Shown here: positions 53,979 through 62,246 of the stretch, one piece after another
Position numbering within the stretch: position 1 is the first letter of the stretch
How the letters are laid out: each line of letters begins with the position of its first letter
Notes under the pieces: generated by a model
What the model saw: the letters and a program-made list of their open reading frames with translations, nothing else
Told to the model about the DNA's origin: nothing
Database searches by the model: none
NCBI GenBank assembly: GCA_050330205.1
Contig: JBHJOA010000032.1
Coordinates: 62,001-126,000 of the forward strand
DNA from: Pelagibius sp050330205
Lineage (GTDB): Bacteria; Pseudomonadota; Alphaproteobacteria; Kiloniellales; Kiloniellaceae
DNA: 64,000 nt
Direction of reading: 5' to 3'
Translations under genes and position numbers: made by a program

Positions 53979-55277
53979 TCAGACGCCTTTCGCGAGCTTG
54001 TCGAGCAGCCCCGCCGCCTTGGTCGGCCCGTGGCGCCCCTGCATGTGGGCGGAGGTCTTCGCCAGCTTCGCCGCCATCTCCTTGTCGGTCAGCAGGCGGT
54101 TCACAGCCGTCTGCAACTGCGCCTCGGTCCAATTCGCCCGGTGCATGTGCAGACCGTGACCGGTTTCCTGCACGCGGGTCGCGTTGTCGTGACCATCCCA
54201 GACGAACGGCATGACGAGTGCCGGCCTGCCGAAGTAGAGGCACTCGTTGAACGAGTTGTTGCCACCGTGGTGGATCACCGCGTCCATCTGCTTGATCACC
54301 GAGGGTTGTGGGAACCAGCTCTCGATGTGGACGTTGGGCGGCAACTCGCCGTATTGATCCTTGTAGTCACCGACGTTCACAAGAGCACGCAGCGGCATCT
54401 TACTGACGGTGGCGATGATCCGCTTGAGCTGGTCGACGTCGCCGGAGCCGAGGCTGCCGAAGCTGACGTAGATAATCGGCTTGTCATTGTGGGCGCCGAA
54501 TTCCGGAATCTCGTAGGGCTTCTCCTCCCGCACGCAGCCTTCCAAGTACTGGAAGCGCGCCGGGTCGAGAGCGTTGCGGCGCTTGAACTTCACCGGCTCC
54601 GGATAGAGCAGCAGGTTCAGGTACGGCGAGGCCTCGAAGAATTCGCCAAGCTCGTAAGGCGCTTCGCCGCAGTCCTTCAGAAAAGCGTTGAACTTCGCGT
54701 GGCAGGGTTGGACCACCTGCTTGAATTTGCTCTCGAACTTCCCGAAGCATTCACGGTCGTTCTCGCCGCAGCCGGAAAGGTGCGGCGGAATGTCGGGATC
54801 GGTGATCTCGTTCTCCGAGCAGGAGATGATGCGCACCCAGGATTTGCCCTTGTCGCGGCTGTAGCGCTTGATCGCCGGAAAAAGGATCACGTTGTCGACG
54901 CAAATGACGTCCGGCTTCACCTTGTCGAGCACGCCCGGCAGGTCCTTTTCCGCCCAAATCGATGTTTCGACAATGGCTTCCCAGCAGTCCTTCACGTAGT
55001 TGTCGAGCTGCTCGTAGGGCGTCTTGTTGAAGTTCGGAATGTGGCCGTTGATGAAGTCGGACCAGTATTTCGCCATTTCCTCCGGCGGCATCGGCTCCGA
55101 CATATTCACCATATGCTCTTCGAAACCATATCCGGCATAGACCCCGGCCATACCAGGATCCGTCAGGAACACCGCCTTGTGGCCGAGCTTCTCGCAGGCT
55201 TGGGCAATGCCGACCGAATTCAAGGCCGGCCCGAAGGCCGCCTCGGGGAAGAATGCAATGGTCTTCTTGTCGCTCAT
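53979..55277 (-). CDS. GT1-type (UDP-)glycosyltransferase-like protein
   Basis: A 432-residue GT-B fold protein. The C-terminal half carries the UGT-type signature: WFPQPSVIKQMDAVIHHGGNNS (His336-Ser342 core) followed by the late D-x-x-N-A-x-R-V motif near 361. The N-terminal region that normally has GHxxP reads AFGPALNSVG, so the catalytic base histidine near residue 16 appears to be replaced. The protein may have lost glycosyl transfer or use another base. It lies between the importer ATPase (43 bp) and three cupins (2 bp). Confidence 0.83.
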   Translation of the reverse strand: MSDKKTIAFFPEAAFGPALNSVGIAQACEKLGHKAVFLTDPGMAGVYAGYGFEEHMVNMSEPMPPEEMAKYWSDFINGHIPNFNKTPYEQLDNYVKDCWEAIVETSIWAEKDLPGVLDKVKPDVICVDNVILFPAIKRYSRDKGKSWVRIISCSENEITDPDIPPHLSGCGENDRECFGKFESKFKQVVQPCHAKFNAFLKDCGEAPYELGEFFEASPYLNLLLYPEPVKFKRRNALDPARFQYLEGCVREEKPYEIPEFGAHNDKPIIYVSFGSLGSGDVDQLKRIIATVSKMPLRALVNVGDYKDQYGELPPNVHIESWFPQPSVIKQMDAVIHHGGNNSFNECLYFGRPALVMPFVWDGHDNATRVQETGHGLHMHRANWTEAQLQTAVNRLLTDKEMAAKLAKTSAHMQGRHGPTKAAGLLDKLAKGV

Positions 55278-55320
55278 CTCGATGCCTCTCTTTACTGCTT
55301 GCTCGCTCTCGTCTCAGAAT

Positions 55321-56397
55321 TCAGGCTGCCAGGATCCGCGTGTGCACCGGATCCCAGCAACACCAAACGGAACGCCCCGGCCGCCAGTCGTTGGCCTCGG
55401 CGGCACCGGCCGGCAGTCTCACCAGCACTCTCTCGGCAGCGTCATCCAGGGCGAGATGCACGTTGAGGTCCTGGCCGTGGTAGGCGATATCGACAATGCG
55501 CGCCGGCAATTCGTTCATGCCCTCTCCCGCACGGTCAAGCGAGAGAGTGAGGCGTTCGGGACGCACGGCGGCCACTACCGCCCCGGAAGTCAACCCTTCC
55601 GGCGCCGCACCCGCAAGAACTGCGCCCGACTTCAGGGCTACTCCCCCTGCGGCAAGGTTGCCAGCGAAGAAGTTCATCTTGCCGATGAAACCGGCGACGA
55701 AGCGGCTGCTGGGGTGCTCGTAGAGCTGGCGCGGATTTCCGACCTGGACGATCTCGCCAGCATTGAGAACGGCGATACGGTCGGCCATGACCAGCGCCTC
55801 TTCCTGGTCGTGGGTAACGATAACGAAGGTGATGCCGACCTCGTGTTGCATGCGCTTCAACTCAAGCTGCATCTGCTCGCGCAGCTTCTTGTCGAGAGCG
55901 CCGAGCGGTTCGTCCAGCAGCAGCACCCGCGGACGCTTGACCAGGGCGCGGGCCAACGCGACCCGTTGGCGCTGGCCGCCGGAAAGGCTGTCTGGTTTGC
56001 GCCCCCGGAAATCGGCAAGTTCGGTCATCTCGAGCATTTCGCCGACGCGCTGCCTGGTCTCGTCGCGGCTACAGCCTTCCATCTCCAGGCCGTAGGCGAC
56101 GTTCTGCGCCACCGTCATGTGCGGAAAAAGCGCATAGGACTGGAACATCAAGTTGATCGGACGGCGGTTCGGAGGCACCGCCGTCATGTCGCTGCCGTCC
56201 AGGAGGATGCGCCCGTTGTCGGGTCGGGCGAAGCCGGCAACCATGCGCAGCAGCGTGGTCTTGCCGCACCCCGAAGGACCGAGTAGCGCGAAAAACTCGT
56301 TCTCGGCGAAATCGAGATCGACAGCCTTCACCGCCGTCACCTCGCCGAACCGCTTGGTGAGGCCCTGGAGGGAGATCACGGTGCGGCTCTCACTCAT
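55321..56397 (-). CDS. ABC transporter ATP-binding protein (PotA/PotG-like)
   Basis: A 358-residue ATPase with Walker A GPSGCGKTT, signature LSGGQRQR and Walker B LLLDEPLGALD plus a TOBE-type C-terminus. It starts inside the end of the permease gene (4 bp overlap, ATGA). It energises the importer encoded by the upstream permease and binding-protein genes. Confidence 0.92.
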   Translation of the reverse strand: MSESRTVISLQGLTKRFGEVTAVKAVDLDFAENEFFALLGPSGCGKTTLLRMVAGFARPDNGRILLDGSDMTAVPPNRRPINLMFQSYALFPHMTVAQNVAYGLEMEGCSRDETRQRVGEMLEMTELADFRGRKPDSLSGGQRQRVALARALVKRPRVLLLDEPLGALDKKLREQMQLELKRMQHEVGITFVIVTHDQEEALVMADRIAVLNAGEIVQVGNPRQLYEHPSSRFVAGFIGKMNFFAGNLAAGGVALKSGAVLAGAAPEGLTSGAVVAAVRPERLTLSLDRAGEGMNELPARIVDIAYHGQDLNVHLALDDAAERVLVRLPAGAAEANDWRPGRSVWCCWDPVHTRILAA

Positions 56398-57185
56398 CCC
56401 GTAATACCCCCGCGGTGCGCCCGCTGGGCCAGCAGGACCAGCGTGAAGCTCACCAGCATCACCACCGTGGCCATGGCGTTGATCTCCGGCGTCACGCCAA
56501 AGCGGATCATGGAATAGATCTGCATCGGCAGGGTGGTCGAACTCTGCCCCGCGCCGGCCGTGAAGTAGGCGATGATGAACTCGTCGATCGAAAGCGTGAA
56601 TGCCAGCATGGCGCCGGCCAGCACACCAGGCAGGATCATCGGCAGGATGATGCGCCGGAATGTGGTGATCTCACTGGCGCCGAGGTCGACCGAAGCCTCG
56701 AAGACGGCCCAGTCGAACTGCCGCAAGCGGGTGCGTACCACCGCGCAGACGAAGGCGATGTTGAAAACCACGTGGCTGAGGATGATCGAGTGCAGGCCGA
56801 GGGTAAAGTCCAGCAGTGTGAAGAAGGATAGAAGAGCGATGGCCAGCACGATGTCGGGGATGATCATCGGCGCGAAGGTCACGGCCTCCAGCGCCGGGCT
56901 GCGACGGCGGTACTCCATGCCGATAGCGAGCAACGAGCCGATCAGCGTCGCCAGCAGCGTCGAGACCACGGCGACGATTACGGTGTTCATGGCGGCGTTG
57001 AGGATTGCCCTGCTGTCCAGGAGAGCGCCGTACCACTTTACCGAGAAGCCGGTCCATACCGTCGGCAGGCCGGCACGATTGAAGCTCAACACCATCAGCA
57101 CCGCGATGGGTACATAGAGAAACAGATAGACCAGCGGCAGGTGCGTGCCGAGCCACAAGCGGGTCGGGCTGATCGACTTAGGCAT
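56394..57185 (-). CDS. ABC transporter permease (PotC/PotI-like)
   Basis: A 263-residue permease with about six helices, the TLGLHSIILSHVVFNIAFV stretch and the coupling motif FEASVDLGASEITTF. The last third shows the PotC pattern AFTLSIDEFIIAYF. It overlaps the first permease gene by 8 bp and the ATPase gene by 4 bp. It pairs with the PotB-like permease to form the channel. Confidence 0.92.
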   Translation of the reverse strand: MPKSISPTRLWLGTHLPLVYLFLYVPIAVLMVLSFNRAGLPTVWTGFSVKWYGALLDSRAILNAAMNTVIVAVVSTLLATLIGSLLAIGMEYRRRSPALEAVTFAPMIIPDIVLAIALLSFFTLLDFTLGLHSIILSHVVFNIAFVCAVVRTRLRQFDWAVFEASVDLGASEITTFRRIILPMILPGVLAGAMLAFTLSIDEFIIAYFTAGAGQSSTTLPMQIYSMIRFGVTPEINAMATVVMLVSFTLVLLAQRAHRGGITG

Positions 57186-58041
57186 GGGCAGGTGCCCCCT
57201 CCCCCTGCGCCCGCCGCACCAGCAGCGCTTGCGAGAACAGCAGGATCATCATGATGCCGATGAGCATCATGCCGAGAGTGGCGCCGAACGGCCAGTCGCG
57301 CGCCGTGAGGAACTGGTCGTAGATGACGTTGCCGACCATCTGCAGTCGGCCGCCGCCCAGGAGGTCCGGCGTGATGAAGTTGCCGATGGAGAGCACGAAG
57401 ACGAAGACCGCGCCGGCGGCAACACCGGGGAGAGTCAACGGCAGGGTGACGCGCCAGAAGGTGCGGACCGCGGAGGCACCGAGATCCTCGGATGCCTCTA
57501 AAACCTCGGGATTGAGGCGGCTGATCGACGAGTAGATCGCCAGCACCACAAAGGGCAGGTAATTGTAGACGAGGCCGGTGACGATGGCGAACTCGTTGTA
57601 GAGCAGTGGCAGCGGCTCCTGGATCAGGCCAAGGGAGTTGAGGCCCTTGTTGATCAGTCCTTCGCGGTTCAGCAGCACGATCCAGGCATAGGTGCGGATC
57701 AGGTAATTGCTCCAGAACGGCAACATGATCAGCACGAGATAGGCGATCTGGCGATGTCGGGGTGCCTTGGCGATAGCATAGGCTGCCGGGTAGCCGATCA
57801 GCAGCGCGATTAGGGTCGCCAGCCCGGCAATCCTCGCCGATGTGAGGAAGATCGAAAGATAGAGAGGGTCGAAAGCCCGGGTGAAGTTCTCCAGCGTGAA
57901 GAAGTAGTCGATGCCGCCATAAATCCCGCGCTCGAAGAATGCGAAGACGAAGACGATGCCGCAGGGCAAGACCAGGAAAAGCGCCAGCCAGGTGAGGCCG
58001 GGGCCGAGCAGCAGCCAGTCTCTGAGGGTCGAGCGAGGCAT
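57178..58041 (-). CDS. ABC transporter permease (PotB/PotH-like)
   Basis: A 287-residue permease with the coupling motif LEASEDLGASAVRTF and the loop NFITPDLLGGGR that is typical of PotB-type permeases. It starts 92 bp after the binding-protein stop; a long hairpin fills most of that gap. Substrate class (polyamine or similar amine) is inferred from family. Confidence 0.92.
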   Translation of the reverse strand: MPRSTLRDWLLLGPGLTWLALFLVLPCGIVFVFAFFERGIYGGIDYFFTLENFTRAFDPLYLSIFLTSARIAGLATLIALLIGYPAAYAIAKAPRHRQIAYLVLIMLPFWSNYLIRTYAWIVLLNREGLINKGLNSLGLIQEPLPLLYNEFAIVTGLVYNYLPFVVLAIYSSISRLNPEVLEASEDLGASAVRTFWRVTLPLTLPGVAAGAVFVFVLSIGNFITPDLLGGGRLQMVGNVIYDQFLTARDWPFGATLGMMLIGIMMILLFSQALLVRRAQGEGAPAHA

Positions 58042-58073
58042 GGTCCGTGATTCAGCAGGGCGAACACAGGCGC

Positions 58074-58117
58074 ACCGCCGCCGCTCCCATTGAGTTCACC
58101 GGGGGAGCGGCGGCGGT
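58074..58117 (-). terminator. intercistronic hairpin downstream of the PotF-like gene
   Basis: Perfect 15 bp arms (58074-58088 and 58103-58117, ACCGCCGCCGCTCCC / GGGAGCGGCGGCGGT) enclose a 14-nt loop. It lies between the binding-protein stop and the first permease start. It is the longest of four such hairpins in the window, and no T-run follows. Confidence 0.68.
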
Positions 58118-58133
58118 CCCGCGTCCAACTTAC

Positions 58134-59192
58134 CTAGTTGGACGCCAGGATCTCCGTCACGGTCCGGGAGAAGGCCCTCTGGCCGGCTCCGAGATCGCGA
58201 AGCTGTTCCTGCTCCATCAGTTCGTCCGGCGTCATCGCCAGGTTCGGAAACTGCTCGAAGAGCGCCGGGTCGAGTGCCTCCATGGCGGCCTTGTTCGGCA
58301 CCTTGTAGAGGATGTTCTCCGGCACCCAGGCGCCATTGTCGGCGGTCAGGATGAAGTCGAGGAACTTGTGGGCGGCGTCCTTGTTTTCCGAAGCCGCGGT
58401 GATCACCATGGTATCGACCCAGAGGTCGGAGCCCTCGTTGGGAACCACGTACTTGATGTCGGCATTTTCCGCGATGCCGTAGTTGCACCAGCCGTCCCAG
58501 GCATGCACCAGCGAAGCTTCGCCGGATACCAGCTTGGAATAGAAGGTAGTGTCGTCGTAGGCCAGCAGATCCTTCTTGGCCGCCGTCAGGAGCTCTTTGG
58601 CCGCGGCCAATTCGGCTTCCCCGGTGGCGTTCACGGAAGCCCCCTGCGCGAGGAAAGCAGCGGCCATCAGCCAGCGGTCGGTGGACAGCATGGTGACCTT
58701 GCCCTTCAAGGCATCGGCAGGCTTCAGCAGGTCCATCCAGCTGTCCGGCGTGCCGGAGACCAGATCGCTACGGTAGCACAGCCCCGTGGTGCCCCAGGCA
58801 TAGGGCAGCGAAACCGTGTTTCCGGGGTCATAGTCCAGCGCCATGGCCTCCGGATAGAGGTTCTTCATGTTTGGAATTTTCGAGTGGTCGAGCTCGGCCA
58901 CGAGATTCAGATTCTTCAGCGCCTCTACGAAGGGCGAGGAGACGAAGAGCACGTCGTAGCCCCGGCCCTTGCCGGCGACCACCTTGCCCATGATCTCTTC
59001 GTTCGTGGCGTGGACAGCCAACTCGGCCTCGATGCCGGTTTCGGCAGTGAATCGCTCCAGCATGTCGGCCGGCATATAGCCATCCCAGTTGGAGATGACG
59101 ATCTTGCCGGCAGCAGCAGCCGGCGCCGCAGCCAAGCCCCATACCGCCGCACCGGCGAGCAGTGCTGCACTCAACTTATTGAATTTATTCAT
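58134..59192 (-). CDS. ABC transporter substrate-binding protein (PotD/PotF-like)
   Basis: A 352-residue periplasmic binding protein with a Sec signal peptide of about 27 residues (AALLAGAAVWGLAAAPAAA). The PotD/PotF pattern shows in IVISNWDGYMPADML, PYAWGTTGLCYRSDL and LVHAWDGWCNYG. ATG 59192, with GGGAG upstream, starts the signal; a longer frame was rejected. Polyamine-type substrate is expected, but the ligand is not proven. It is the first transport gene downstream of the GntR regulator. Confidence 0.92.
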   Translation of the reverse strand: MNKFNKLSAALLAGAAVWGLAAAPAAAAGKIVISNWDGYMPADMLERFTAETGIEAELAVHATNEEIMGKVVAGKGRGYDVLFVSSPFVEALKNLNLVAELDHSKIPNMKNLYPEAMALDYDPGNTVSLPYAWGTTGLCYRSDLVSGTPDSWMDLLKPADALKGKVTMLSTDRWLMAAAFLAQGASVNATGEAELAAAKELLTAAKKDLLAYDDTTFYSKLVSGEASLVHAWDGWCNYGIAENADIKYVVPNEGSDLWVDTMVITAASENKDAAHKFLDFILTADNGAWVPENILYKVPNKAAMEALDPALFEQFPNLAMTPDELMEQEQLRDLGAGQRAFSRTVTEILASN

Positions 59193-59290
59193 TTGTCTGT
59201 CTCCCGTTCCCTGCGCTTCCCTGTGGCATCCCGGCGCTCGCGAGTGGCTGTGGCTCGGCCGGCCGCATTCCCCGGCTCCCCCGCCGAGGC

Positions 59291-59315
59291 GTACATGCTG
59301 TACAGATTCATGAAT
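59291..59315. promoter_or_regulatory. candidate GntR operator upstream of the importer
   Basis: GTACA-TGC-TGTAC (59291-59303) is a perfect inverted repeat, and ATTCATGAAT (59306-59315) is a perfect palindrome 2 bp further on. Both lie in the AT-rich stretch between the GntR gene and the binding-protein gene, 99-123 bp before its start. GntR proteins of the FadR type bind short GT-AC palindromes of this kind. Confidence 0.42.
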
Positions 59316-59425
59316 AAATACAATGAAAATCGGATCTGGGAGGCCGCGGGGCAAGTCCATCCGGAGTGGGAACCGCCATCGCTGCGCCGAAACCTGTGTG
59401 CCGGCGAGGGCAGACTTGAGGGTAG

Positions 59426-60424
59426 CTAAACCCGCGTCATGCGGCGATGCGCCAGGGCGCGCACCTTGTCGAAGCTGGGGCGAACCTCCTGGGAAACCGC
59501 AATGTGGCGGCGCAGCAACCCGGCAGCGCGCTCGAAATCGCCCGCATCCAGGGCATCGAGGATCGCAAGGTGCTCCAGGCAGGACTCGCGCAGGCGTTCG
59601 CGGTCGTTGTAGTTCTCGTACTCGCTGAGCCGTCTCAGGCGGGTCTGCAGGCGGATGGCGTGGCCGAGAAACCGATTGCCGCAGAACTCGCCGATGGCCT
59701 CGTGGAAATCGGCGTCGGCTTCGAAGAGATCGGCCATGGGCACCGTGTCGATGCCGGCGGCGAGCAGGGTCGCGTGACGCTCGCGCAGAGACTTCATGCG
59801 CTTCGGATCCGGACGGAAACCGGGCTCCAGCACGGCGGCCGGTTCGACCAGCAGGCGGAAGCGGTAGCTCTCCTCATAGGCCCTGGCGTCGTTCAGCACC
59901 GGTCCGAAAACGTAGCCACGGCCGGCCGCGCGCTCGATGACGCCCTCTTCGGACATCTGCGCCAGCACCCGGTTGGCCGTCGCACGGTCGCAATCATATC
60001 GGCGCATAACGTCGCTCACCGCGATCTGCTGTGGCACCAGGTTGGCAAAACGTGCCCGCACCAGATCGCGGTAGATGACCTCCTCCTCCGGTTCCGGGAG
60101 ATCGACAGAGGCAAAGGCCCGGCTGTCGCTGTCGAGGGCGAGGAAGTAGCCCTGACGGGCCGCCAGCTTCACGACCCCGCGATCTTTCAGCAGAGCCAGG
60201 GCGGCGCGCACGGGAGAGCGTGAAACACCAAGGCGCTCGGCGAGCTTTATTTCCGGCAGGTGAGCACCGGCGGCCAAGCCGTCGCGCCGGGCGATCTGCA
60301 GGATCTGCCGCGCCAATGCGGTGGTTTTCGCCCGGGGTGCCGACAAGGGAGCTGCCTCTGAAGCCGTGGTGCCGCGCCGTCTCGCAGAATCAGTAGCTTG
60401 GCTGGCGGGGCGAGACAACCGCAA
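59426..60424 (-). CDS. GntR family regulator with two winged-helix domains and an FCD domain
   Basis: A 332-residue regulator. The first winged helix is about residues 35-96 (LAERLGVSRSPVRAAL). A second, similar winged helix spans about 115-175 (DVMRRYDCDRATANRVLAQM). An FCD-type effector domain follows (about 178-315). Standard FadR-subfamily regulators have one winged helix. The start is TTG 60424, uncertain, with a long unstructured N-terminus of about 33 residues. It lies upstream of the importer/glycosyltransferase/cupin cluster on the same strand and probably controls it. Confidence 0.85.
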   Translation of the reverse strand: MRLSRPASQATDSARRRGTTASEAAPLSAPRAKTTALARQILQIARRDGLAAGAHLPEIKLAERLGVSRSPVRAALALLKDRGVVKLAARQGYFLALDSDSRAFASVDLPEPEEEVIYRDLVRARFANLVPQQIAVSDVMRRYDCDRATANRVLAQMSEEGVIERAAGRGYVFGPVLNDARAYEESYRFRLLVEPAAVLEPGFRPDPKRMKSLRERHATLLAAGIDTVPMADLFEADADFHEAIGEFCGNRFLGHAIRLQTRLRRLSEYENYNDRERLRESCLEHLAILDALDAGDFERAAGLLRRHIAVSQEVRPSFDKVRALAHRRMTRV

Positions 60425-60442
60425 TGGCGGTGCGGTGTCCGG

Positions 60443-61657
60443 TCAGGATCCGGGCGAGGGCTTGCCCGCGGGCGAGGAAAGGTGGATCCGCCCGTAGCAG
60501 ACAGCGAAGAGTCCAAAGGCGACCATCCACAGCACGGCGGAACTCCAGAGCAGGGGAAGATAGGCATCCACCGTCATGGAGGTAGCCACCCTTAAGGCAG
60601 CCGCGGCGGCGATGGCGAGATAGATCGCCGTTGTATTCCGGTCGGCGGCGAGCCTGCGCGCAGCATGGCCCAGTGTCGCCCGGGTCATGACCGCCAATGT
60701 CATGGAGCCGATGGCGCCGACGGTCAGGGCGTGCAGGCCGGCGGTGGCGGGCAGGCGATCTGGCAGGAAGATCCCAAGGCCGAGCAGCAGCAACCCCAGC
60801 GGCACCCAGAGGAATCCCAGGTGCAGGCTCCAGACCAGCGGCTCCGACCCCGTCTGCCTCCCTTGCCAGCGGGCGAGGCGTGCGAGGTTGAGGGCGCCGG
60901 CTGCCAGCAGGAGCGCGCCGGTGACGGAATGCGTCTCGGCCGTCACCCAGGCCGCCAGTCCGGCGAGAGTGATCAGGAGGGTCAGCCTGTCGAACCCGCC
61001 GAAAGCCGCCGGCAGGGCCGACGCTCCGCGCTTGGCCAGCCAGTTGCGGGTGAAGCTCGGGATGATGCGCCCGCCGACAAGGCAGATGAGCAGCACAATC
61101 GTGGCAATCCCGAGGCGCTCCCCCATCGCGCCGCCGTCGGAGAAGAAGGCAGCCCCGAAGTGGGTCAATCCGTTTGCCGTGATGAGCAACGCCAGCGCCA
61201 GGACCATCGGCAGATTGCGCCAATTGCGGCCGGCAACGATCTCGCGCAGCACGACCGCAAGCAATGTGACCAGAAAGGCGAGGTCGACAACCGCGGCCGG
61301 CATCGCACCGATCGCGTCGGAGGCCGCCACGGCGGCACGGCCGAGCAACCAGACGGCAAAGAGGGCAACAAGGGGCAGCCCCTGCAGCGGCAGACGGCCC
61401 GTCCAGTTTGGAACCGCCGTCAGCAGGAAGCCGGCAATCACGGCGGTGGCGAAGCCGAAAATCATCTCGTGGGCATGCCAGGCGACCGCGCCGTGGGCGC
61501 CGGGAAGCTCCAGGGTACCCTGAAACATCAGCAACCAAAGGGGGACCGCCAGCACCGCCCAGAGGCCGGCGGCCAGGAAGAAGGGACGAAAGCCCTGGCG
61601 GAACAGGGCGGGACCCGAATAGGGCTTGTAGCGCGGAACGGCGGTGCGCTCGCTCAT
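60443..61657 (-). CDS. nnrS: NnrS family membrane protein (nitrosative stress/denitrification)
   Basis: A 404-residue haem-copper-containing-type membrane protein with about twelve helices. Histidines in AWHAHEMIFGF and the GGRIIPSFTRNW motif mark NnrS. NnrS protects against nitric oxide or supports denitrification. It is 1 bp from the hemerythrin-like gene and 18 bp upstream of the GntR gene, as part of a nitrate-respiration operon. The exact function of NnrS is still debated. Confidence 0.93.
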   Translation of the reverse strand: MSERTAVPRYKPYSGPALFRQGFRPFFLAAGLWAVLAVPLWLLMFQGTLELPGAHGAVAWHAHEMIFGFATAVIAGFLLTAVPNWTGRLPLQGLPLVALFAVWLLGRAAVAASDAIGAMPAAVVDLAFLVTLLAVVLREIVAGRNWRNLPMVLALALLITANGLTHFGAAFFSDGGAMGERLGIATIVLLICLVGGRIIPSFTRNWLAKRGASALPAAFGGFDRLTLLITLAGLAAWVTAETHSVTGALLLAAGALNLARLARWQGRQTGSEPLVWSLHLGFLWVPLGLLLLGLGIFLPDRLPATAGLHALTVGAIGSMTLAVMTRATLGHAARRLAADRNTTAIYLAIAAAAALRVATSMTVDAYLPLLWSSAVLWMVAFGLFAVCYGRIHLSSPAGKPSPGS

Positions 61658-61658
61658 T

Positions 61659-62225
61659 TCAGGTCTTCGTCGCCTTGCTGGGAGAGGTAGCGCGGCGGCG
61701 CTCGATCATGCTCGCCGACATCTCGGCCAGGTCTTTCGCCGTCAGCCGCAAGCGCGCCAGCGGCAGCAGCACGGAGTTCTCGAGCGCCAGGTGGCGGCGC
61801 TCGTTGCGGGCGAAGTCGACCATCGCTTCGCGCAGTCCCGTCTCGCTGCCGACCGGCCGCCCCTCCGCCAGAACCGCCTCCAAGCCGGAGATCATCAACT
61901 CGGCCAGATGACGGTCGCCGGCATGCTCTGCCGAGAGAGCGGACAGCACGCGTTCGATCTCGTCCTCCGGCGGACAGCGGCACCGCATCAGGGGAAAGAG
62001 GCTCTGCTCCTCGTCCTGCACATGCAGTTCCATGTCGTGGCGCAGGAACTCGAGAACCCCGCTCACCGTTTCCTCATCCAGGATCTCGGCATGCGTCATT
62101 TCCTCGATGAGGTTGCATAGCGTCCGCTGTCGAAAATGCTCGGCGAAGAAGAAGTTCAGCGGGTCGCGGAGAAGCGCCGGCTCCGTCGGCTCGATCCGGG
62201 TCCTCGGCTTGCCCGCAGCTCGCAT
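61659..62225 (-). CDS. hemerythrin-like domain protein
   Basis: A 188-residue four-helix protein with histidines/carboxylates typical of a di-iron hemerythrin site: EHFRQR near residue 30, RHDMELHVQDEEQSLFP near 62-78 and ARNERRHLALENSVLLP near 140-156. Such proteins bind O2 or NO, or repair iron-sulphur centres. Context with NnrS and nitrate reductase supports an NO-related role, by analogy with YtfE/DnrN. It starts 21 bp after the isomerase gene. Confidence 0.88.
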   Translation of the reverse strand: MRAAGKPRTRIEPTEPALLRDPLNFFFAEHFRQRTLCNLIEEMTHAEILDEETVSGVLEFLRHDMELHVQDEEQSLFPLMRCRCPPEDEIERVLSALSAEHAGDRHLAELMISGLEAVLAEGRPVGSETGLREAMVDFARNERRHLALENSVLLPLARLRLTAKDLAEMSASMIERRRATSPSKATKT

Positions 62226-62246
62226 GGCGAGCCTCCCCTCCTCTCC

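Noticed and set aside
51304..59192. Secondary-metabolite biosynthetic cluster because of the glycosyltransferase
   Set aside because: No polyketide, peptide or terpene core enzyme; importer, cupins and dehydrogenase point to catabolism or modification of an imported compound.
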